Positions 6,458 to 12,484 of a DNA stretch of 12,484 bases are shown here, one piece after another. Below the pieces are notes generated by a model. It was not told the DNA's origin. It saw nothing but the letters and a program-made list of their open reading frames with translations, and did no database searches. Source of the stretch: Devosia equisanguinis (GTDB taxonomy: Bacteria; Pseudomonadota; Alphaproteobacteria; Rhizobiales; Devosiaceae); contig CAMDAL010000090.1 of assembly GCA_945888565.1 (NCBI GenBank), forward strand, positions 1-12,484. Direction: 5' to 3'. The position numbers were made by a program, and so were the translations under genes. How positions within the stretch are numbered: the first letter of the stretch is position 1; every line of letters starts with the position of its first letter.

Positions 6458-8707
6458 CTATTGCGCCAGCGTCAGCCGAGCGACCGGCACCCGATAGGGC
6501 GAGCAGCTGACGTAGTCGACGGCGAGGCCGGCAAAGAAGCGCAGGGATGCCGGGTCGCCGGCGTGCTCGCCGCAGATGCCGATTTTCAGCGCCGGGTTCA
6601 CCCGCTTGCCGCGCTCGATGGCGATGGCGATCATTTCGCCGACGCCCTTCTGGTCGAGCGTGACGAAAGGGTCGAAGTCGTAGAGGCCCTTGCGCTGGTA
6701 GGCCGAGAGGAAGGCCGGGGCGTCGTCGCGCGAGATGCCGTAGGTCGTCTGGGTCAGGTCGTTGGTGCCGAACGAGAAGAAATCGACGTGCTCGGCGATC
6801 TCCCCTGCCCTCAGCGCAGCGCGCGGCAACTCGATCATGGTGCCGAACTGGAACTTTTCGCGGGCCGCAGCGGGGAGCCCTGCCCGGTCGATGATGTCGA
6901 AAACCTGCCGCTTGATCTCGACGACCTCGGAGACCGTCGAGACGAACGGCACCATCACCTCCAGCACCACTGGCTCGGCCTGTCGCCCGGAGGCGGAGCG
7001 GACGCCGGCGCAAAGCGCCTCGATCTGCATCTTGAGGATTTCGGGGTAGGTGATGGCAAGGCGGACGCCACGATGTCCGAGCATCGGGTTGGTCTCGGCG
7101 ATGCGTTCGAGCCTCAGCTTCAGCGTGCGCACCGGCAGGCCGAGCGACTGCGCCGTCTCCTCGATATCGTCGTCGGTGCGTGGCAGGAACTCGTGCAGCG
7201 GTGGGTCAAACAGCCGCACCGTCACCGGACGCCCCTGCATGGCGGTGAAGATGGCCGAGTAGTCGTCGGTCTGGAAGCGGACCAGGCCTTCGAGCGCCTT
7301 CTCGCGGTCGGCCGCATCCTCGGACAGAATCATGCGGCGCAGCGCCACCATGCGCTCGCGCGAGAAGAACATGTGCTCGGAACGGGCAAGCCCGATGCCC
7401 TCGGCGCCGAAGCTCAGCGCCGTAGTGACCGCCTCGACGGTTTCGGCATTGGCGCGCACCTGCACCTCGCGTGACGCATCCGACCAGCCGAGCAGCTTGC
7501 CCATGGCGCCGCCGATATGCGGCTGGGCCAGCGGCAGGGCGCCCAGATAGACCGAGCCGTCGGAGCCATCGATGGTGATGCGGTCGCCCATGCGGAACTC
7601 GCGCTCGCCGATGCGGCAGGTGAGTTCGGAAAGGTTGATCGACAGCGAGCGGACGCCGGCCACGCAGGGCTTGCCGGTGATGCGGGCGACGACGCCGGCA
7701 TGGCTGGTCATGCCGCCGCGGGCGGTGAGGATGCCGGTGGCGGCGCGCATGCCCTCGATATCGGTCGGGCCGGTTTCGGTGACGACGAGAATGCAGTGGC
7801 GGCCGCGCGCCTTCATGCGGGCCGCGTCCTCGGTGGTGAACACGATGATGCCGCTGGCGGCGCCCGGCGATACGCCGAGGCCAGAGGCCAGCACATTTGA
7901 GGTTTCGGGCGCCTTCAGCCGGGGATGCAGCAGTTGCTGCAGCCGCGAAGGGTCGATGTGGGCGACGGCCTCGCGCGGCGTCCAGCTTCGGCGGTCGACG
8001 CGATCCACCGCCGCCTCGAGTTCGGCCGCGGCAGTGGCGTTGGCGGGGCGGGCTGAGAGCAAGCGCACCACATCGCCCTCGACCGAGACGAGGCAGGCGA
8101 GATTGCGCCCAGCGAGGCCATCGAGCGCTTCGCAGAGCTTTGCCGCCCCTCCGGGGAACGGGCCGAAGGGAGAGCCGTTGCTCGCGGCCGGACCGAGGGC
8201 GCCGGTATTGGCATCGCGGCTGAGGAACAGCCGAAGTTCGCCCTCGGCCATGGCCTGGACGATGACGATCTGCCGCTCCGGTTCGGTCACATCGGGATAG
8301 GACTCGAAGGCGTCGGCAATGGCGCGGGCCAGCGGCCGGGCCGGATCGACCGCCTCGGCCTCGCTCTGCGGCGCGGGCAGGCCGGAGCGGCCCTGCATCA
8401 GGCCGGAGCTGTGCGACGGGGCAGCGGTGCGGACCACCAGTTGCGGCGGCACGCCGTCGCGCCCGACGAGACGGAACAGGGTCGCCACCCAGTGCGTGCG
8501 GAGCCGGCTGTCGTGCTGACGCCGTTCGCGCTGCAGCGCGTCCCAGGCGGCCCGCGAAATGGCGATGGTGGGGATGACGGCGAGGCCGGCCTTGTGCGCC
8601 TCGTTGAGCCACGCGGCCTTTCCGGCGAGCAGCGCTTCCTGCGCCACCGAAAGGTTCGCCTTGCCCGTGGCGGGCGATATCGCGAACATTTCCAAGGCCA
8701 GGGTCAC
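6458..8707 (-). CDS. PPDK-like PEP-utilising protein with degenerate ATP-grasp region
   Basis: Related to pyruvate phosphate dikinase, but 749 aa instead of the usual 870-900. The phosphohistidine swivel domain at about 270-390 has TARGGMTSHAGVVAR with H336. The PEP/pyruvate TIM barrel at about 410-745 has ARSEHMFF (441-448), RLFDPPLHEFLP (498-509), NPMLGHRGVRL (540-550), GTMIELPRA (622-630), FGTNDLTQTTYG (646-657) and GICGEHAG with catalytic C712. The N-terminal part (1-265) is about 100 residues short. By eye, K30 and R93 match the PPDK lysine and arginine of the first ATP subdomain, but the D-x-E pair and the Gln of LQTR are A204, L206 and S218. The ATP half-reaction is therefore doubtful. 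Start is GTG 8707 with GGTGGG 6 nt upstream; an ATG at 8689 is possible. It is divergent from ispH. Confidence 0.85.
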   Translation of the reverse strand: MTLALEMFAISPATGKANLSVAQEALLAGKAAWLNEAHKAGLAVIPTIAISRAAWDALQRERRQHDSRLRTHWVATLFRLVGRDGVPPQLVVRTAAPSHSSGLMQGRSGLPAPQSEAEAVDPARPLARAIADAFESYPDVTEPERQIVIVQAMAEGELRLFLSRDANTGALGPAASNGSPFGPFPGGAAKLCEALDGLAGRNLACLVSVEGDVVRLLSARPANATAAAELEAAVDRVDRRSWTPREAVAHIDPSRLQQLLHPRLKAPETSNVLASGLGVSPGAASGIIVFTTEDAARMKARGRHCILVVTETGPTDIEGMRAATGILTARGGMTSHAGVVARITGKPCVAGVRSLSINLSELTCRIGEREFRMGDRITIDGSDGSVYLGALPLAQPHIGGAMGKLLGWSDASREVQVRANAETVEAVTTALSFGAEGIGLARSEHMFFSRERMVALRRMILSEDAADREKALEGLVRFQTDDYSAIFTAMQGRPVTVRLFDPPLHEFLPRTDDDIEETAQSLGLPVRTLKLRLERIAETNPMLGHRGVRLAITYPEILKMQIEALCAGVRSASGRQAEPVVLEVMVPFVSTVSEVVEIKRQVFDIIDRAGLPAAAREKFQFGTMIELPRAALRAGEIAEHVDFFSFGTNDLTQTTYGISRDDAPAFLSAYQRKGLYDFDPFVTLDQKGVGEMIAIAIERGKRVNPALKIGICGEHAGDPASLRFFAGLAVDYVSCSPYRVPVARLTLAQ

Positions 8708-8713
8708 AGGGCA

Positions 8714-8719
8714 CCCACC
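8714..8719 (-). promoter_or_regulatory. Shine-Dalgarno for the PPDK-like gene
   Basis: On the minus strand GGTGGG lies 6 nt before the GTG at 8707, favouring that start over the ATG at 8689. Confidence 0.4.
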
Positions 8720-8733
8720 AATCAGCTATCGAA

Positions 8734-8763
8734 CATATTGCCGGGCAAGCACTGGAGCCGCAA
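8734..8763 (-). promoter_or_regulatory. Candidate promoter for the PPDK-like gene
   Basis: On the minus strand TTGCGG (8758-8763), an 18-bp spacer and AATATG (8734-8739) precede the gene by about 27 bp. The -10 box lies in the only AT-rich patch of this divergent gap. Weak match. Confidence 0.25.
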
Positions 8764-8765
8764 CA

Positions 8766-8809
8766 CTTGACTTGCAGACCTTGACTTGTCACCCGGCGCG
8801 CCGCATTTC
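8766..8809 (+). promoter_or_regulatory. Candidate ispH promoter with tandem CTTGACTTG
   Basis: CTTGACTTG occurs twice, at 8766-8774 and 8780-8788, with a 14-bp period. The second holds a good -35 (TTGACT, 8781-8786); the matching -10 would be CATTTC near 8804-8809, which is poor. The transcript would start within a few bases of the ATG at 8817, consistent with the lack of a clear Shine-Dalgarno there. Confidence 0.35.
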
Positions 8810-8816
8810 GTGTGGT

Positions 8817-9779
8817 ATGCAAACAAGGCCGCACTTGGACATAACGTTGTGCGCCCCGCGCGGATTCTGCGCCGGGGTCGATCGCGCCATCCAGATCGTC
8901 GAGCTGGCGCTGGAGCGCTATGGCGCGCCGGTCTACGTTCGCCACGCCATCGTTCACAACAAATACGTTGTGGATGGGCTGAAGCAGAAGGGCGCGGTGT
9001 TCGTCGAGGAGCTCGACGAGATCCCCGCGGGCGAGGCGCCGGTGGTGTTCTCGGCCCATGGCGTGCCCAAGACCGTGCCCGAGGGTGCCAGGGCACGGAA
9101 CATGTTCTTTCTCGATGCCACCTGCCCGCTGGTCTCGAAGGTGCATATCGAGGCCAACCGGCAGTTCGAGGCGGGCAAGGAGATCATCCTCATCGGCCAT
9201 GCCGGCCATGTCGAGGTGATCGGCACGATAGGGCAACTGCCCGAGGGCGCGATCACGCTGGTGCAGACCGTGGAGGACGCCGAGGCGTTCACGCCGCGCG
9301 ACGCCGGCAAGCTCGCCTATGTGACGCAGACGACGCTCAGCGTCGACGACACCTCGGCGATTGTCGACGTGCTGCGCCGGCGCTTCCCGGCGATCGCGCT
9401 GCCGCACAAGGAAGACATCTGCTACGCCACCACCAATCGGCAGGAAGCGGTGAAGCGCGTCGCGCCGTCGGTGGAGGCGATGATCGTGGTGGGAGCGCCC
9501 GAATCGTCGAACTCGGTGCGGCTGGTGGAGGTCGCGCAGCGATCGGGCTGCGCCAACGCCACGCTGGTCGAGCGCGCCGACAAGATCGACTGGAGCCGCT
9601 ACGAGGGTATCCGCACGCTGGGCATCACCGCCGGCGCCTCGGCGCCTGAAACGCTGGTCGACGAGGTGATCGAGGCCTTCGCGCAGCGCTTTGATATCCG
9701 TGTCTCGGCCTCGGGCGAGCAGCGCGAGAGCGTCGTCTTCAACCTGCCGCGCGAACTACGGACGCAACCAACCGCATGA
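8817..9779 (+). CDS. ispH: 4-hydroxy-3-methylbut-2-enyl diphosphate reductase
   Basis: Last enzyme of the MEP isoprenoid pathway: cytoplasmic reduction of HMBPP to IPP and DMAPP on a [4Fe-4S] cluster. The product is 320 aa, the normal size. The three cluster cysteines align with E. coli C12, C96 and C197: C18 in PRGFCAGVDRAI, C103 in DATCPLVSKV, and C202 in DICYATTNRQEAV. The catalytic glutamate is E133 in GHAGHVEVIGT (E. coli E126), with H43, H81 and H131 at the substrate histidine positions. VTQTTLSVDDTS (169-180) and the closing GITAGASAP (269-277) are also present. ATG 8817 is chosen because the family starts just before the first cysteine motif; an upstream extension in the frame has no family features. 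It leads an operon with overlapping downstream genes. Confidence 0.98.
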   Translation: MQTRPHLDITLCAPRGFCAGVDRAIQIVELALERYGAPVYVRHAIVHNKYVVDGLKQKGAVFVEELDEIPAGEAPVVFSAHGVPKTVPEGARARNMFFLDATCPLVSKVHIEANRQFEAGKEIILIGHAGHVEVIGTIGQLPEGAITLVQTVEDAEAFTPRDAGKLAYVTQTTLSVDDTSAIVDVLRRRFPAIALPHKEDICYATTNRQEAVKRVAPSVEAMIVVGAPESSNSVRLVEVAQRSGCANATLVERADKIDWSRYEGIRTLGITAGASAPETLVDEVIEAFAQRFDIRVSASGEQRESVVFNLPRELRTQPTA

Positions 9780-10300
9780 CCGACCTCACCCTTCTCGAAA
9801 CCGACCGCCTGGTGCTCTCGGGCTGGCGGGCGGACCAGGTCGACGACCTCTACCGCCTGCACGGCGACCCGGTGGTGGCCCGCTTCCTCACCGGACACGG
9901 CCAGCCGTGGACCAAGGAGGTGATGGACAAGTCGCTTGCGCACTGGATCGATCTGTTCGAGCGCCAGAAGATGGGCAAGCTGCGGGTGACGCGAAAGTCC
10001 GATGGCGTGCTGGTGGGCCGCTGCGGCTTCGGCGTCTATGGCGACGAAGAGATTCCGGAGATCGGCTACTCGCTCTACCCCGAGTTCTGGGGCCACGGAT
10101 ACGTCTACGAGGCGGCGAGCGCGCTGCGCGACTGGTACTGGCGCGCCACCGACCGCGACCATTTCCTTGGCATGGCCGATGCGCGCAACGAGGCATCGCT
10201 GAAGGTGCTGCGGAAGCTCGGTGGGGTCTACACCCATACCGGCGATGCGCACGGGCATGCCAATGTCGAGTTCTACCGCTACGACCGACCTGCAGCCTGA
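9776..10300 (+). CDS. GNAT-family N-acetyltransferase, RimJ/RimL type
   Basis: Acetyl-CoA-dependent acetyltransferase of 174 aa, the usual size for Acetyltransf_3 proteins. The N-terminal LLETDRLVLSGWRADQVDDLYRL at 6-28 is typical. The central strand EIGYSLYPEFWGHGYVYEA (95-113) holds the acetyl-CoA pyrophosphate-binding turn as WGHGY. ADARNEASLKVLRKLGG (134-150) is the conserved Asn/Ser helix near the cofactor. Family members acetylate ribosomal protein N-termini, small amines or antibiotics; nothing here identifies the target. Its ATG overlaps the ispH stop (ATGA) and its stop overlaps the rnhA start (TGATG), so all three are translationally coupled. In many Rhizobiales the gene between ispH and rnhA is thrB; this protein is not a homoserine kinase. 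Confidence 0.92.
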   Translation: MTDLTLLETDRLVLSGWRADQVDDLYRLHGDPVVARFLTGHGQPWTKEVMDKSLAHWIDLFERQKMGKLRVTRKSDGVLVGRCGFGVYGDEEIPEIGYSLYPEFWGHGYVYEAASALRDWYWRATDRDHFLGMADARNEASLKVLRKLGGVYTHTGDAHGHANVEFYRYDRPAA

Positions 10301-10767
10301 TGGCCAAGGTGGTCGTGCATACCGACGGGGCCTGCTCGGGCAATCCCGGTCCCGGCGGCTGGGGCGCCGTGCTGCAGTATGGCGACAAGGTCAAGGAGCT
10401 CAAGGGCGGCGCGCTCCTCACCACCAACAACCAGATGGAGCTGACCGCCGCCATCGAGGCGCTGACGGCGCTGAGCCGCCCCTGCGAAGTCGAGCTCAAC
10501 ACGGACAGCAACTACGTCAAGGACGGGCTGACCAAGTGGATCCACGGCTGGAAGAAGAACGGCTGGCGGACGGCTGACAAGAAGCCGGTGAAGAATGCCG
10601 AACTCTGGCAAGCGCTCGATGCCGCCACGCAGCGCCACACCATCAACTGGCACTGGGTCAAGGGCCACGCTGGCGACGAGATGAACGAGCGCGCCGACCA
10701 GCTCGCCAACGAGGGCATGGCCCCGTTCAAGGCAGCCAAGCGCACGGGCTTCATGCCACCGGTCTGA
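10300..10767 (+). CDS. rnhA: Ribonuclease HI
   Basis: Endonuclease that cuts the RNA strand of RNA-DNA hybrids, for example primer remnants and R-loops. It has 155 aa, the same length as E. coli RNase HI. The four metal-binding acidic residues are D9 (HTDGACSGNPGPGGWG), E47 (TTNNQMELTA), D69 (LNTDSNYV) and D133 (NERADQLA). The catalytic H123 is in WVKGHAGDEMNERAD. The basic protrusion KWIHGWKKNGWR (79-90) that binds the hybrid is kept. The start follows from the TGATG overlap with the acetyltransferase and fits the family N-terminus; no independent ribosome site stands out, so translation is probably coupled. It is the last gene of the ispH operon, followed by two stem-loops. Confidence 0.98.
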   Translation: MAKVVVHTDGACSGNPGPGGWGAVLQYGDKVKELKGGALLTTNNQMELTAAIEALTALSRPCEVELNTDSNYVKDGLTKWIHGWKKNGWRTADKKPVKNAELWQALDAATQRHTINWHWVKGHAGDEMNERADQLANEGMAPFKAAKRTGFMPPV

Positions 10768-10790
10768 CGGTTCGGCGCATTCCGGCTGTG

Positions 10791-10824
10791 GATAGAAACC
10801 CCGTGTTCAGGATGACGGGGTATC
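10791..10824 (+). repeat. Stem-loop after rnhA
   Basis: GATA-(GAAA bulge)-CCCCGT pairs with ACGGGG-TATC around a 10-nt loop, GTTCAGGATG. It may be a transcript-end hairpin or a REP-like copy. No T-tract follows. Confidence 0.4.
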
Positions 10825-10834
10825 AGGGTTTGAG

Positions 10835-10861
10835 GAAAGGGGTGGCGCGGCCAACCCTTTC
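10835..10861 (+). terminator. Stem-loop GAAAGGG...CCCTTTC before the membrane-protein gene
   Basis: GAAAGGG and CCCTTTC form a 7-bp stem; after one G/A mismatch, TGG pairs with CCA around the loop CGCGG. The 3' arm contains TTT but no long T-tract. It could end the ispH operon. It finishes only 4 nt before the ATG at 10866, so if transcribed with that gene it could also hide the ribosome site. Confidence 0.4.
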
Positions 10862-10865
10862 TCCC

Positions 10866-11210
10866 ATGAGTCGACACCAGAAACACCCGACGGAGCCAGC
10901 CACGGCCTCCTCCCAGCCAGCCATAGCGAAGACCGATGCGCCGGCCGATGCCCTGCGCCAGGCCTCGACCAACGAACGCTACGGCCACGCGGCGCTGTTC
11001 GCGACTGCGGCCTGCGTGCTGGGGACGCTGGCGCTGCTGGTGGGACAGCTCGGCTGGTGGACGCTGGTGCTGGGGCCGGCCTATCTGTCGGCCGTCGCGG
11101 TCGCCACCGTCGTGGCGCGCGGGCGGGCGAACACGCTGCTCGCCGTGGCGCTCGCCACCGCGTCGACGGGGATCGTGGTGGCGCTGATCAAGCTGACCGG
11201 CCTCGCCTGA
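10866..11210 (+). CDS. Small three-helix membrane protein, unknown function
   Basis: Not recognised as a named family. With the ATG at 10866 it has 114 aa: a polar, Ala/Pro/Thr-rich cytoplasmic-looking N-terminus (1-38), then three hydrophobic helices at about 41-61, 64-84 and 89-110. The C-terminus is short. A GTG at 10788 would add 26 residues, but that stretch lies over the stem-loops and looks non-coding. No clear Shine-Dalgarno is visible, and a hairpin ends 4 nt before the ATG, so the start is uncertain. The gene converges with glyQ, whose stop codon begins 9 bp beyond this one. Length, membrane pattern and strand continuity support a real gene; function is unknown. Confidence 0.65.
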   Translation: MSRHQKHPTEPATASSQPAIAKTDAPADALRQASTNERYGHAALFATAACVLGTLALLVGQLGWWTLVLGPAYLSAVAVATVVARGRANTLLAVALATASTGIVVALIKLTGLA

Positions 11211-11219
11211 GGCAGGGGC

Positions 11220-12143
11220 TTACTCCGCGCCGCCGCCGGCGGTCTGCAGCCAGGCCTCGCCGCATTGCTTGGCGAGGTCACGGATGCGCAGGATGTAACT
11301 CTGGCGTTCCTGCACGGAAATGACGCCGCGCGCATCGAGCAGGTTGAAGTTGTGGCTGGCCTTCACGACCTGCTCGTAGGCCGGAACCGCCATGGTCTGC
11401 CGGTTGCCCACGGCGCCCTTTTTGAGGATGGCGCGGCACTCGTCCTCGGCATCCTTGAAGTGCCGGAACAGCATTTCGGTGTCGGCTGCCTCGAAATTGT
11501 ACTTCGAGAATTCCTGCTCGTTCTGCAGGAAGACGTCACCATAGGTGACCTTCTCGTCGCCCTCGCGGCCGTTGAAGTTGAGGTCGTAGACGTTCTCGAC
11601 GCCCTGCACATACATGGCGAGACGCTCGAGGCCGTAGGTGATCTCGCCCGGCACCGGCATGGTCTCGAAGCCGGCGACCTGCTGGAAATAGGTGAACTGG
11701 CTCACTTCCATCCCGTCGCACCAGCACTCCCAACCGAGGCCCCAGGCACCCAGCGTCGGGCTCTCCCAGTCGTCCTCGACGAAGCGGATGTCGTGCAGCT
11801 TGCGGTTGAGCCCGATCTCGTCGAGCGAGTTCAGGTAAAGGTCCTGGATGTTGTCGGGCGACGGCTTCAGGATCACCTGGAACTGGTAGTAGTGCTGCAG
11901 CCGGTTGGGGTTCTCGCCGTATCGGCCGTCCTTGGGGCGGCGCGAGGGCTGCACGTAGGCAGCCTTCCACGGCTTGGGGCCGAGGGCGCGCAGCGTCGTC
12001 GCGGTGTGGAACGTGCCGGCGCCCATCTGCATGTCGTAGGGCTGCAGGATGACGCAACCCTGCTCCGCCCAGTAGCGCTGCAGCGTGAGGATGAGGCCCT
12101 GGAACGAATTCCGGGGGTCCATGTGGGACGGCAGGTCGGTCAT
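11220..12143 (-). CDS. glyQ: Glycyl-tRNA synthetase alpha subunit
   Basis: Catalytic alpha chain of the bacterial alpha2beta2 glycyl-tRNA synthetase, which makes glycyl-adenylate and charges tRNA-Gly together with the beta chain GlyS. Its 307 aa fit the family. Highly conserved stretches are visible: SFQGLILTLQRYWAEQGC (13-30), QPYDMQMGAGTFHTATTLR (34-52), YVQPSRRPKDGRYGENPNR (63-81), HYYQFQVILKPSP (84-96), GWECWCDGMEVSQFTYFQQ (137-155) and EITYGLERLAMY (167-178). These are the class II core motifs. The ATG at 12143 is used; a second ATG at 12122 would also keep the whole core. A promoter-like TTGACC-N17-TAGGTT precedes it. glyS does not follow: the next gene downstream is on the opposite strand. 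Confidence 0.97.
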   Translation of the reverse strand: MTDLPSHMDPRNSFQGLILTLQRYWAEQGCVILQPYDMQMGAGTFHTATTLRALGPKPWKAAYVQPSRRPKDGRYGENPNRLQHYYQFQVILKPSPDNIQDLYLNSLDEIGLNRKLHDIRFVEDDWESPTLGAWGLGWECWCDGMEVSQFTYFQQVAGFETMPVPGEITYGLERLAMYVQGVENVYDLNFNGREGDEKVTYGDVFLQNEQEFSKYNFEAADTEMLFRHFKDAEDECRAILKKGAVGNRQTMAVPAYEQVVKASHNFNLLDARGVISVQERQSYILRIRDLAKQCGEAWLQTAGGGAE

Positions 12144-12172
12144 GACGAAATCCAGGCTGGAATTGCGGGCGG

Positions 12173-12201
12173 AACCTAGTTGCCGGGCACTACCGGGTCA
12201 A
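12173..12201 (-). promoter_or_regulatory. Candidate glyQ promoter
   Basis: On the minus strand TTGACC (12196-12201), a 17-bp spacer and TAGGTT (12173-12178) give good spacing and a leader of about 20-25 nt before the ATG at 12143. It implies that glyQ can be transcribed independently of the upstream small gene. Not tested. Confidence 0.45.
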
Positions 12202-12214
12202 GGGAACCGGCCGA

Positions 12215-12451
12215 TCACTCGTCGGGCCTGAACTTGCCGTCCTTGTCACGCTTGAGGGTGATCATGCCGTCGGCGCGCTTGATGTTGTCGCGTTCGGCGC
12301 GGTCGCGGTCGAGGCGGGCCTTGTCCTCGGCCTTGAAGGCGCCGCTCCAGTCGCGCCAGATCCTGCGGGCACCCCAGAAGATCGCAAGGCCGATGACCGT
12401 GATGATGATGATGCGGAGGATGAGCGCAGTCACAGGCCGAGCCTCGTCCAT
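12215..12451 (-). CDS. Small single-span membrane protein, unknown function
   Basis: A 78-aa product with one strong hydrophobic helix at about 8-27 (ALILRIIIITVIGLAIFW). A basic patch (GARRIWRDW), a charged helical stretch rich in Lys/Asp/Arg (39-60) that could form a short coiled coil, and a polar tail ending KFRPDE follow. Positive charges after the helix suggest a cytoplasmic C-terminus. A Shine-Dalgarno-like GGAAG (12462-12466 on the minus strand) lies 10 nt before the ATG. It precedes glyQ by 71 bp on the same strand and may share part of its transcription, although glyQ has its own candidate promoter. No family was recognised and no function is proposed. Confidence 0.72.
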   Translation of the reverse strand: MDEARPVTALILRIIIITVIGLAIFWGARRIWRDWSGAFKAEDKARLDRDRAERDNIKRADGMITLKRDKDGKFRPDE

Positions 12452-12484
12452 AGGGCGCGATCTTCCACTGCCGCAGCGACGTCG

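Noticed and set aside
6230..7474. 414-codon plus-strand frame through the repeat and antisense to the PPDK-like gene
   Set aside because: It crosses the palindromic element and is antisense to the conserved TIM barrel.
6458..8707. Frameshifted or truncated ordinary PPDK
   Set aside because: The frame is continuous, both ends align with family ends, and the shortening is spread over several internal segments, so it looks like a divergent family member rather than a broken gene.
7206..9407. Very long minus-strand open frame (733 codons) crossing the PPDK-like gene and the antisense of ispH
   Set aside because: It runs out of frame through one real gene and antisense to another. Its translation is Arg/His-rich low complexity with no family features, typical of shadow frames in GC-rich DNA.
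11265..12179. 304-codon frame antisense to glyQ
   Set aside because: glyQ is strongly conserved on the other strand; the antisense product has no recognisable features.

Overview
The window is GC-rich, densely coding DNA with overlapping stop/start codons. It most likely comes from an alphaproteobacterium of the Hyphomicrobiales (Rhizobiales), perhaps Devosia-like. That placement is inference from gene content (an ispH/rnhA block, a SleB-type hydrolase, alpha-type glyQ), a CCCCCTCCACC-type palindromic repeat, and base composition. No tRNA, rRNA, CRISPR array or transposase is visible.

Region 1 (2-4159, + strand) is the downstream end of a catabolic or salvage operon. It holds an ABC importer permease (5' end outside the window), a CodA-like amidohydrolase/deaminase, a GlcD-type FAD-linked oxidase, and a flavodoxin-fold NAD(P)H:quinone reductase. 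The genes are separated by 3-4 bp or overlap by 4 bp. The set implies uptake, deamination or ring hydrolysis, then oxidation of a small N-heterocycle. The deaminase lacks the Phe-Pro-Gln motif that recognises cytosine in CodA, so the substrate is unknown. This is the best candidate for an undescribed pathway.

Region 2 (4160-6457) starts with a 290-bp spacer carrying a hairpin, an operator-like palindrome and a candidate promoter. Next come a secreted protein of unknown function (+) and a convergent SleB-family cell-wall hydrolase (-). A 394-bp non-coding stretch follows, with a telomere-like G-tract and a composite inverted repeat of about 163 bp.

Region 3 (6458-10767) has a divergent pair. 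On the minus strand is an unusual PPDK-like protein: its phosphohistidine and PEP/pyruvate domains look intact, but the ATP-grasp region is shortened and seems to lack key nucleotide-binding residues. On the plus strand is an ispH-GNAT-rnhA operon with overlapping stop/start codons. In many Rhizobiales the middle position is thrB, so the acetyltransferase looks like a replacement or insertion.

Region 4 (10768-12484) holds two stem-loops, a small three-helix membrane protein (+), and, convergent to it, glyQ (glycyl-tRNA synthetase alpha chain, -). A small single-span membrane protein (-) lies upstream of glyQ. glyS is not next to glyQ here.
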